7,794 bases of DNA from Bacteroidota bacterium (GTDB lineage: Bacteria > Bacteroidota > Bacteroidia > NS11-12g > UBA9320), in assembly GCA_947499775.1 (NCBI GenBank), contig CANMPY010000075.1, forward strand, positions 1-7,794, written 5' to 3'. The notes under the pieces are model-generated. The model saw only the letters and a list, made by a program, of their open reading frames with translations. It made no database searches and was not told where the DNA came from. Of the stretch, positions 1 to 6,580 are shown piece by piece (positions within the stretch are counted from its first letter, which is position 1; the number at the start of each line of letters is the position of its first letter). Made by a program: the position numbers and the translations under genes.

Positions 1-2411
1 ATAACAGTATCCACACAAACGGTTGTAGGTTGAGCAGTAACATTTTTTCCTGCGGTAATAATAACTTGCGATTTTAACATGGCTGAGTCGCCAAGTTTTA
101 ACTCAAATTGATCATTCTTTTTCAACAAATACGTTCCTTTCATTTTAGCTGAAATGATACCGGTTTGTATGTTTTTGATTTTTATAAATGAAGTGGTATA
201 AAGTGTCCAAGTTTCATCGGTTAGGGTAGGTAAGTAAATACCAGGGCCTTTTATTTTAGATGGAACTTTCTTTATTCGGAACGATCCCGTCATTTTTTCG
301 GGTGTAGCAGGCGTAATGGTTTTGCCTGCATATGTAAAGGTTGAGTCTTTTGGGACAATTACTAAGGTGTCGGCTGGAATAGTAAATGACATTTGTGGGT
401 AGAAATTTACTTTATAACAGAACCTGCCGCCTTTGCATAATACTGTTTTGGTGGCGGCGCCTGAATAAAACTGGCCATTGTTGTAATATTTATATAATTG
501 TTCCCATGGTGTATACCAATGTACTGGCAGCGAATCCATGCTAAAATTACAATTTAAGCCTACGTTTTTATTCTTTTTGGTATCGGTAGTACACTTTGGG
601 GCGTAATTATCGCCAAATTCCCACAAACGCAATACATGGTCTTTATGACGCTGTGTCATTGGCGGAAAAGAAGAAGGAATAGCAGTTTGATTTCCAGGCC
701 AAACGAAAGCGTATTCTTTCTTTTTCATAATAACCAATGTATCTTTTCCTGATATTATAGGATTGATTACGCGTTTTTTAACAGGTTTGCCTTTTACGAA
801 ATGTATAATACTATCGATGGCATTTACGGATTGCGAAAACGATTCGAAAGTGTCTTTTTCCAAATAAAATCGAGTTGTTACGCTAGCTTTACCTTTATAA
901 TTACCGTAAGGCTGAATTGTATCTAATTTTATTGGTTTTTCCCAATAGCCTACTTTTCTAAAGCTAAGTAAAGTATAATACCGAATTACTGCAGAGCTAT
1001 CTTCAAAAACCGGATAATCATCGGTATGGTAGAAGGTAGAAACGTTTGTAAAATGTACCGAATCTCTGATAATACATTGGTATTTTTCATCTTCTTTAAC
1101 ACGCGTAAACGGTTTTTCGATGGCTGATGTCGGACCAATTTTTGTAATGGTATCTAAAATGGTCAATTTACATGGGCCAGAAGTTAAGCGCAAGGAAGTC
1201 ATCCAAGGGCCTAATCCATAGCTATGGCCTGCTCTTACTAATGTTTTATCGTCAAAGTTGGCTGGTCCACTTGGAGGATCTCCAAAATTCCATAAGAATG
1301 CACTCACGCCTTGTACAGGTTGCAAGGTTCCTGCATCAACTGCAGTAAACTCAACCAACGGGCTGCTTGAGCATGCCGAATCGTCTTCGGCAATAATTTT
1401 AACATTTAAAACAGAGATAGTTACTGCTGCTTTATACGTAAATGTTTCGGAGCAACCGTATTTAGTAGTAACTGTAAGTTTACCCGTTAATACATATCTA
1501 CCACTGGTTCGGCCAGTAAGATCGTAACGGTGCTTAATAATTTTATTATTGTTTATACCTGTATACCATTGTGTATTCGTAACAGAGTCTCCAATAATAA
1601 TATTATTAGCTCCACCTGGATCGCCAAAATCCCATTTGAAGAAGGCAATATCTTTTAATTTGGTAAACGTATCGGTTGTGTTTTTAATGGTAACAGTTGC
1701 TTTAACACATGAATCGGGCTTATCGGATGTAAATGAAACGCCAAGTTTAGGGAATACCCTTATAAATTTAGAAAATACAGTTTTTGTAATACAGCCGTTG
1801 TAATCTTCTGCTTCAATGGTCATATCAAAGAAACCGCCATTGGGGTCAATTACCGTATGGCAAATAGTATCGCCACCTTTAGGGTCATTTATAGTGTAGA
1901 GCGCACCATCGCTAAATAAATATTTAAGGGTTAGAATTTTGCTTGGCTTGCCGTCTCCTATTGGTGGAGGAGGGTTATTGGCAGCTTTGGTGCTGTCGAT
2001 AAAACAAAATTTATTTCCCAAAAAACATTGGCTTGATGGAAAGAGTGCAATGGTTTTTACCTTAGGACTTTCCTTAATTACTATCATTACCGTATCGGTA
2101 CAAGGACCAGATCCTCCAGAACCTTTAAAGGTTACAATATAAACACCAGCCTTAGCGTAGGCGTGGGCCGGATCACGAACTGCATTTGCAGTTCCGGGTC
2201 CTACAGTTTTACCATCACCAAAATCCCACTCGAAGGTGGTTCTTCCAGGCGAATTGGCTTCAAACTGGATTAGCGAATTTTCGCAATTGGAACTCTTGGC
2301 GCGGTTCCATCTTGGATCACAAGGTTGGGCAAAACCAATTTTTGCAAGTGTGAATAATACCAAAAGCAAAAGTGCTTTTCGTAAGGTGGAGAGGGTGGAG
2401 TGTGTTCTCAT
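1..2411 (-). CDS. Large secreted multi-PKD-domain protein, 3' end missing
   Basis: The frame is open from the ATG at 2411 to the left edge with no stop, about 803 codons, so the C-terminus lies outside the window. Residues 1-28 form a signal peptide: basic n-region (R2, R11, K12), leucine-rich core, and likely cleavage at GFA|QP. The mature part is a string of PKD-type beta-sandwich modules, marked by WDFGDG (W62), a degenerate YLFSDG (Y164), WDFGDPGG (W260), WNFGDPP (W374) and WEFGDN (W597). PKD modules are extracellular Ig-like folds common in Bacteroidota surface adhesins and other T9SS cargo. A C-terminal T9SS sorting domain is therefore expected but not visible. No catalytic domain is recognised; residues ~640-803 are beta-rich and unassigned. 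The gene follows the sigma factor/membrane protein pair on the same strand after 82 bp, so co-regulation is plausible. An adhesin or structural surface role is inference; the PKD and secretion calls are firm. Confidence 0.85.
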   Translation of the reverse strand, partial: MRTHSTLSTLRKALLLLVLFTLAKIGFAQPCDPRWNRAKSSNCENSLIQFEANSPGRTTFEWDFGDGKTVGPGTANAVRDPAHAYAKAGVYIVTFKGSGGSGPCTDTVMIVIKESPKVKTIALFPSSQCFLGNKFCFIDSTKAANNPPPPIGDGKPSKILTLKYLFSDGALYTINDPKGGDTICHTVIDPNGGFFDMTIEAEDYNGCITKTVFSKFIRVFPKLGVSFTSDKPDSCVKATVTIKNTTDTFTKLKDIAFFKWDFGDPGGANNIIIGDSVTNTQWYTGINNNKIIKHRYDLTGRTSGRYVLTGKLTVTTKYGCSETFTYKAAVTISVLNVKIIAEDDSACSSSPLVEFTAVDAGTLQPVQGVSAFLWNFGDPPSGPANFDDKTLVRAGHSYGLGPWMTSLRLTSGPCKLTILDTITKIGPTSAIEKPFTRVKEDEKYQCIIRDSVHFTNVSTFYHTDDYPVFEDSSAVIRYYTLLSFRKVGYWEKPIKLDTIQPYGNYKGKASVTTRFYLEKDTFESFSQSVNAIDSIIHFVKGKPVKKRVINPIISGKDTLVIMKKKEYAFVWPGNQTAIPSSFPPMTQRHKDHVLRLWEFGDNYAPKCTTDTKKNKNVGLNCNFSMDSLPVHWYTPWEQLYKYYNNGQFYSGAATKTVLCKGGRFCYKVNFYPQMSFTIPADTLVIVPKDSTFTYAGKTITPATPEKMTGSFRIKKVPSKIKGPGIYLPTLTDETWTLYTTSFIKIKNIQTGIISAKMKGTYLLKKNDQFELKLGDSAMLKSQVIITAGKNVTAQPTTVCVDTV

Positions 2412-2433
2412 AATTTTAATTTTGTTTTTGAAG

Positions 2434-2455
2434 GGGCTACCTTTTGAAACAGCCC
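2434..2455 (-). other. Small hairpin in the leader of the PKD gene
   Basis: GGGCT at 2434-2438 pairs perfectly with AGCCC at 2451-2455 across a 12-nt loop, between the stop of the membrane-protein gene (2494) and the PKD start (2411). Neither strand has a T-run directly after the stem, so it is not a standard rho-independent terminator. It could be a weak terminator or attenuator, an mRNA processing or stability element, or chance. No TAnnTTTG element was found in this gap, which favours read-through from the sigma operon. Confidence 0.3.
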
Positions 2456-2493
2456 GCTATTTTACGATATTATTTTTAATTAGCAATAATTAT

Positions 2494-3339
2494 TTAGTAT
2501 AAAGTTAATCTACTTCTGTCTTTTTTCTTAAATCCGGAGTTCAATTCATAATAGTAGGTGTAAATATATACGCCAGGTTTACATATTTCGCCTGTCAGAC
2601 TATTTGTTCCATCCCAAAATTTATTTTTATCGTTTGATTCAAATACTTTTTTGCCTTGCTCATCAAAAATTTGAAGGTTAAACGATTTCTCATTTTCAAC
2701 AACGATGTAAAAATTATCGTTTATTCCATCGCCATCGGGTGTGAAAACATTTGCAGGTTCTGGAAATACTACATTATTATAGGGTTGTGCTGTGTTTTCT
2801 TGAGTCGCAGGTTTCTTGTTTTTTACCTCCGAATATTTTTCAGTAGGAAGGGTTTCTGCAGTTAACTTAATTATTTCTTGATGGTTGGTTGGTAGATTTA
2901 CCAATCCTTGGCCCAATACCGTTGATTGAACAGCAGCCGTTTTATTTTGTATCAGCCTAAGTGCAGTGTCTTTCGCTGGTTTTTTAGAAATGGAATTGAA
3001 ATTTTTTGGTTGATCATTAGAAGCTTCAAAAAAAGTATCTAATGAAATAGTTTCTTTTGGTGAAAATGAGCCATTTTTCGAAACAATGGTTTTAGGGACT
3101 ATAACCTTCTCGGGCAAAAGCTGATAAATTCCGAAGCCAATGGCACTTGATATAATAAGTCCAGCAACTGATTTAAGAAGGATGAGTTTTAGACTAGCTA
3201 TTTTTGTTGCTACTATGGCCTGAGATCCTAGAGATGACCCAATTGTTTCCCAAACGCCGGTTGGTACAGGCATCTGCGAATTTTCAAGCGATTGTTTTAG
3301 CATCGCATCAAAATGGGTTGTGTTTTGGGTGTTGTCCAT
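2494..3339 (-). CDS. Putative anti-sigma-type inner-membrane protein with T9SS type B-like C-terminal domain
   Basis: The protein has 281 residues. Residues 1-50 are hydrophilic with no signal peptide and contain MPVPTGVWETI (23-33). This resembles the 'P.P.gvW..I' segment I recall near the N-terminus of membrane proteins encoded beside ECF sigma factors in Bacteroidota. A single transmembrane helix lies at about 57-75 (SVAGLIISSAIGFGIYQLL) after K46, K51 and K56, which predicts N-inside and C-outside. Residues 80-190 are a Ser/Thr/Lys/Asn-rich linker. Residues 192-281 match the gliding-motility-associated / T9SS type B C-terminal domain: NVFTPDGDGINDNF (198-210), LQIFDEQGKKVFES, FWDGTN and PGVYIY. 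The start lies 5 nt after the sigma factor stop, so the two are almost certainly co-transcribed and probably translationally coupled. The inferred role is membrane sequestration of the sigma factor in response to a periplasmic signal. Domain calls are good; the anti-sigma role is inferred from architecture and context. Confidence 0.8.
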   Translation of the reverse strand: MDNTQNTTHFDAMLKQSLENSQMPVPTGVWETIGSSLGSQAIVATKIASLKLILLKSVAGLIISSAIGFGIYQLLPEKVIVPKTIVSKNGSFSPKETISLDTFFEASNDQPKNFNSISKKPAKDTALRLIQNKTAAVQSTVLGQGLVNLPTNHQEIIKLTAETLPTEKYSEVKNKKPATQENTAQPYNNVVFPEPANVFTPDGDGINDNFYIVVENEKSFNLQIFDEQGKKVFESNDKNKFWDGTNSLTGEICKPGVYIYTYYYELNSGFKKKDRSRLTLY

Positions 3340-3344
3340 TTTAT

Positions 3345-3887
3345 TTAGTGGTAATCCTTTGTAATCATTTTTTGTAACATTTGCCTTCCCTTGTGTAATT
3401 GTGTTTTTGATGTATTTTCTGAAATGCCAAGCAGGTTGGCAATTTCCTTGTGGCTATAACCTTCAATAATAAAGAGGTTAATCACGGTGCGATAGCCGGT
3501 AGGGAGTTTCTGAATTTGGGCCATTATTTTTTTGGAGTCCAGGTTATGAAACTGAAAGGAATCGGAAGCTAAATTATGAACTTCTTCAACCTTTACCATA
3601 TCGGGTTTTCGCATTTCTTTTCGAATATACTCTAAGGAATGATTGATAAAAATCCGTTTTAACCAACCCTCAAATGATCCTTCAAATTTAAATTCACTAA
3701 GCTTTGTAAAAGCTTTAATAAATCCATCCTGAAGGAGGTCTTTGGCTTGATCGGGATTTTTGGCATACCTATAACATATAGCATACATTGTGGGGGCAAA
3801 TATATCAAATAACGATTTTTGTGACTTTGGATCTTTTGCTATACACCCCGCAATCAGGTTCTTGTTCCTTACTTCGGTTGGCGACAT
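3345..3887 (-). CDS. ECF-type RNA polymerase sigma-70 factor
   Basis: The 180-residue length is typical of extracytoplasmic-function sigma factors. Region 2 spans about 24-93. It includes the core-binding DLLQDGFIKAF helix (50-60) and the -10-reading segment around WLKRIFINHSLEYIRK (75-90). Region 4 spans about 118-175, with LPTGYRTVINLFIIEGYSHKEIA leading into the helix-turn-helix (144-171), whose recognition helix is around GISENTSKTQLHKGR. Regions 1.1 and 3 are absent, as expected for ECF members. The ATG at 3887 gives the normal family length. The factor would direct RNA polymerase to a specific set of promoters and be inhibited by the membrane protein encoded 5 nt downstream. A 75-bp gap separates it from the upstream YbjN-like gene. 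The best -7-like match there (AGAATTTG, around 3897-3904) is imperfect, so its promoter is unresolved. Its regulon cannot be read from this window. Confidence 0.93.
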   Translation of the reverse strand: MSPTEVRNKNLIAGCIAKDPKSQKSLFDIFAPTMYAICYRYAKNPDQAKDLLQDGFIKAFTKLSEFKFEGSFEGWLKRIFINHSLEYIRKEMRKPDMVKVEEVHNLASDSFQFHNLDSKKIMAQIQKLPTGYRTVINLFIIEGYSHKEIANLLGISENTSKTQLHKGRQMLQKMITKDYH

Positions 3888-3962
3888 AGCATAATATTCA
3901 AATTCTTCAAGTCACTCAATATGGATGTTATTTAATAGAAAGGAGTTGCCTGAGAAATATTT

Positions 3963-4424
3963 TTATTCTGATAATTTTTTAACACCATAATTTTTTGAGT
4001 AGTATTCGCTTAACATTTCGGCATAATACCCGGTGCTTTCAATGGCTTCAATTACTTCGGCCTCGGTTAAACTATCGGCTATACTCTTATATTTTATAGC
4101 TAAAACATTGTCTTTTCTATTAATAATGAGGGAGGCTTTATAGAGGTGAAAATTCATATGTAGCAATTCTTCGTAGAACTGCAATAGTTTTGAGGAATCG
4201 GGAAGTTCAGTAATTGGCGCAATTACTTGAAAGGTCTCAATAGCATTTTCGGTGCCGGTATAATTCCAATCCGAATTTTGGTTTGGTTTCCAAACATCAA
4301 TAAAAATGCCAATAGTGCCTCTGAATATTTGCCATTGCCCCTGTTCTTCGCCACGTGTTTCATCTGGGTTGAGTCCCATTTTAACCATCGCGGCATCAAT
4401 AAGTGTTGTATAGTTCTGTAGCAT
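3963..4424 (-). CDS. Small YbjN-like protein
   Basis: The protein has 153 residues, no signal peptide and no membrane segment, so it is probably cytoplasmic. The first half has WQIFRGTIGIFIDVW (31-45), a beta hairpin pattern. The second half has LLQFYEELLHMNFHLYKASL (80-99), then a strand around VLAIKYKSI (107-115), then LTEAEVIEAIESTGYYAEML (119-138). The order helix, 'N-x-x-L/Y' turn, strands and long closing helix resembles the YbjN / type III-chaperone-like (CesT) fold, usually seen in small regulatory or chaperone-like proteins. I recognise the fold pattern by eye only; no catalytic residues are visible and the specific function is unknown. The ATG at 4424 gives a complete domain; M13 and M16 are possible later starts but would trim the first helix. 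It is on the same strand as the sigma factor, 75 bp upstream of it, which does not by itself show a functional link. Confidence 0.7.
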   Translation of the reverse strand: MLQNYTTLIDAAMVKMGLNPDETRGEEQGQWQIFRGTIGIFIDVWKPNQNSDWNYTGTENAIETFQVIAPITELPDSSKLLQFYEELLHMNFHLYKASLIINRKDNVLAIKYKSIADSLTEAEVIEAIESTGYYAEMLSEYYSKNYGVKKLSE

Positions 4425-4516
4425 AAAAAAGAGAGCAAAAATAACGTGTTTTTCAATTTAGTTTTCCGAAGATTTTAAAATGAAAATTTGGTATGAGGTG
4501 GTCGTTAAAAACAAGC

Positions 4517-6532
4517 TTACTTTTTTTGAAGTAATTGTCGGTAATATGCAGTGCCATCAAAAATTTCTAAAACATAAGTTGCCGGCTTTATATTCATTAG
4601 ATGAAGTATATTCCTTTCGGCATTAAAATTTTGACTTATCATTTGTTGTCCAACCATATCATACAGTCTAACGAGTGAGGGTTTTGCTAAATTAAGAATC
4701 AAAAAATCAGTAAATGGATTGGGGTAAGCAATATGAGGTGTGGTAGTTAAAGATTGCAGTGTTGCTGACGTATTATTTATACAAAAGGAGTCGCTTGTCC
4801 ATTCTTGGTTTTGTATTCCATTTGCTTTCCATCTAAAGCATACCATTTCATTGGTGAGCACAATATTTTCTTTAATAATTTCAGATTGAAATAAAAATGT
4901 ATTAGAAAGGTTAGCAGTCAGCGGAACCCATTTGGTTTGTGAGGCATCAAATTTTTCGAGCACAAGATTTACAACATTAACCTGTACTTTGCTTTCTAGT
5001 TCGCAGGAATATTGATTATTTATTTTTTTGAGTGTGGGTTTTAAGTTGGCTATAAAAACATGTGAGGATCTGTTTAGCGCACGCAACGAGTCGTGAGAAT
5101 ATCTGTATTTGGCAGGAATATGTGTAAATGGCTTATAGCGCAGGAGGCCAATACAAGGATATGGTTTTTGGCTAGGCCACCAATTGGGAATGCTAGGGGT
5201 ATAAAAACTTTTGGGAAGTGTTGAATTTTTAAAAGCCGATGTATCGGCTCCAGGGGTGTAATTAAATAAAATAGTATTGCCTGTGCCCGAAAACATATTG
5301 AAATTACCGGTATTTTCATTTCCCAAAAAGTGAGTTGAGCTACCTGCATCGGCATTCATAAAAATTCCCCACAATTCGGCTCTATTGCGGTAAAACACAT
5401 TGCCTGGTCCATTAAATCCATGAGAATTGTCGACAACAATATTTCCAACTTGATTGCCTTCGAATAAATTAGCGAAGGGGTAATTGCCGTGTAAAACCAA
5501 TTCGCCGGCCGAATTTGCGGGAAGAATAGCCTCGGTCCAAAATGGATTTATAGAGTAATTACCAGAAATAACATTGCCATTTGCGCCGCTCTGAAGCAAT
5601 ACACTATGCCTTAAATTATCGAAAATATTATTTTCAACTAAGCAATTGCTTGCGCTGTAACTAAGCTCAACACCATAGGCTTTTCCTCCCCCTCCATAAT
5701 CAAAGGCATGGTGAAAATAGCAATCTGACACTTGATTGCGATAACTTTTGCTAAACGTAAGATGTGACATATTGCTTTTAAAGCTTTCAACGCCCATCAC
5801 AGTACAATTGGTGGTATACGAAAAATTAAAATTATTGGTTTGACCTGTTGTTTTGTCTAGACGTTCAAGCTTAAAAAATTGAAAGTGGACGTTTTGAATT
5901 GGAATTATTTTTCGAATCCGAGGGTTTGTTAGTTGGTCATAATTTAATTTCAATTCGCTCGAGATAAACGATGTTGTTGTTTTTATTGAATCCACTTTAA
6001 ATAGTTGTGCTATACTATTCATGGCCCAAGAGGATGTAGCCAATCCGCTACCATCAACCAATAATTCATAGTATGTGTTTGGCGTAAGCTCACTATCGGT
6101 AAGTATAGATTTGGAATGGATTTTTAAAGTTCCTTTTACAGAAATAAACGAACTGGATTGGGAGGCCGAAATTTCGAAAAGGTTTCCGGTGCCCGAATTG
6201 TCGAAAATCAGCTTTGTTTTGGTGGCTCCCTCTCCAGCAAGGGTTATATTTGATTTTAAATAAATAGTTTTACTAAACTTATAGGATCCGGCTGGAAAAA
6301 ATAGAAGCAGTTGGGTGTCAGATTGGTGTGAGTTGATACGGTTTTGAAGTAGAGTTGAATTGTCAATAATCCCGTTATTGGCGAACCCAATATCTGTGAC
6401 ATTTACTTTTTTTACAGGGGTATTCATGGCTGTGCTCCCAGAATTTTGCCAATCAAATTTAATGCTATCCGGAATTTGAGACATTCCGAATATACTGGAA
6501 AACAGAACTAAAATGAGAATATAATATTTCAA
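4517..6532 (-). CDS. Secreted parallel beta-helix (pectate-lyase-like) protein with T9SS type A sorting domain, TTG start
   Basis: The protein has 671 residues. A signal peptide covers ~1-18 (MKYYILILVLFSSIFG, cleavage near MSQ|IP). Residues 43-110 match the N-terminal cap of pectate-lyase-superfamily / GH28-like beta-helices: DIGFANNGIIDNSTLLQNRI, LLLFFPAGSYKFSKTI, NITLAGEGATKTKLIF. Residues ~200-430 carry right-handed beta-helix rungs with N/G-rich turns, such as NCLVENNIFDNLRHS, NVISGNYS and NVFYRNRAE. Residues ~499-588 look like an Ig/FnIII-type module. Residues 602-671 are the T9SS type A tail: YPNPFTDFLILNL, VRLYDMVGQQ and ATYVLEIFDGTAYYRQLLQKK. The protein should therefore be exported and released or anchored at the surface, probably acting on or binding a polysaccharide. 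No catalytic set can be assigned by eye. The start is TTG: no in-frame ATG lies between the upstream gene's stop and this codon, and the next ATG (M17) would destroy the signal peptide. It follows the methyltransferase by 48 bp on the same strand. Confidence 0.9.
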   Translation of the reverse strand: MKYYILILVLFSSIFGMSQIPDSIKFDWQNSGSTAMNTPVKKVNVTDIGFANNGIIDNSTLLQNRINSHQSDTQLLLFFPAGSYKFSKTIYLKSNITLAGEGATKTKLIFDNSGTGNLFEISASQSSSFISVKGTLKIHSKSILTDSELTPNTYYELLVDGSGLATSSWAMNSIAQLFKVDSIKTTTSFISSELKLNYDQLTNPRIRKIIPIQNVHFQFFKLERLDKTTGQTNNFNFSYTTNCTVMGVESFKSNMSHLTFSKSYRNQVSDCYFHHAFDYGGGGKAYGVELSYSASNCLVENNIFDNLRHSVLLQSGANGNVISGNYSINPFWTEAILPANSAGELVLHGNYPFANLFEGNQVGNIVVDNSHGFNGPGNVFYRNRAELWGIFMNADAGSSTHFLGNENTGNFNMFSGTGNTILFNYTPGADTSAFKNSTLPKSFYTPSIPNWWPSQKPYPCIGLLRYKPFTHIPAKYRYSHDSLRALNRSSHVFIANLKPTLKKINNQYSCELESKVQVNVVNLVLEKFDASQTKWVPLTANLSNTFLFQSEIIKENIVLTNEMVCFRWKANGIQNQEWTSDSFCINNTSATLQSLTTTPHIAYPNPFTDFLILNLAKPSLVRLYDMVGQQMISQNFNAERNILHLMNIKPATYVLEIFDGTAYYRQLLQKK

Positions 6533-6560
6533 ATTCGGTTTAATTAAGCGATACGAATTT
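6531..6560. repeat. Inverted repeat overlapping the TTG start
   Basis: AAATTCG at 6531-6537 and CGAATTT at 6554-6560 are perfect 7-bp reverse complements with a 16-bp spacer that contains the palindrome TTAATTAA. One arm overlaps the first two bases of the TTG start codon of the beta-helix gene. In RNA this would be a weak AT-rich hairpin that could hide the start; as DNA it could be a protein site. It may be chance in such AT-rich sequence. Confidence 0.3.
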
Positions 6561-6580
6561 AGTAAAAAAATACTGAATAG

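Noticed and set aside
2412..2493. Rho-independent terminator between the membrane-protein gene and the PKD gene
   Set aside because: There is a 5-bp GC stem at 2434-2455, but no T-run follows it on either strand and the loop is 12 nt.
1258..2502. Four open frames on the plus strand (1258-1527, 1549-1803, 1939-2142, 2236-2502)
   Set aside because: They lie opposite the continuous minus-strand PKD frame, which has a signal peptide and clear domain motifs; their translations look like antisense noise.
4436..4443. TATTTTTG on the minus strand, a match to TAnnTTTG, upstream of the YbjN-like gene
   Set aside because: It would put the transcript start about 6 nt before the ATG. The only upstream TTG is 10 bp away instead of about 19-20, and the region is A/T-rich, so chance is likely.
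4223..4456. Overlapping frames on both strands at the start of the YbjN-like gene, and similar ones at 2656-2865, 5074-5355, 6075-6263 and 6846-7049
   Set aside because: They are shadows of the real minus-strand genes, with no recognisable domain and no independent start signals.
4472..4481. Palindrome ATTTTAAAAT in the gap before the YbjN-like gene
   Set aside because: It is short and composed only of A and T in an AT-rich gap, so it is expected by chance; no terminator or operator features surround it.
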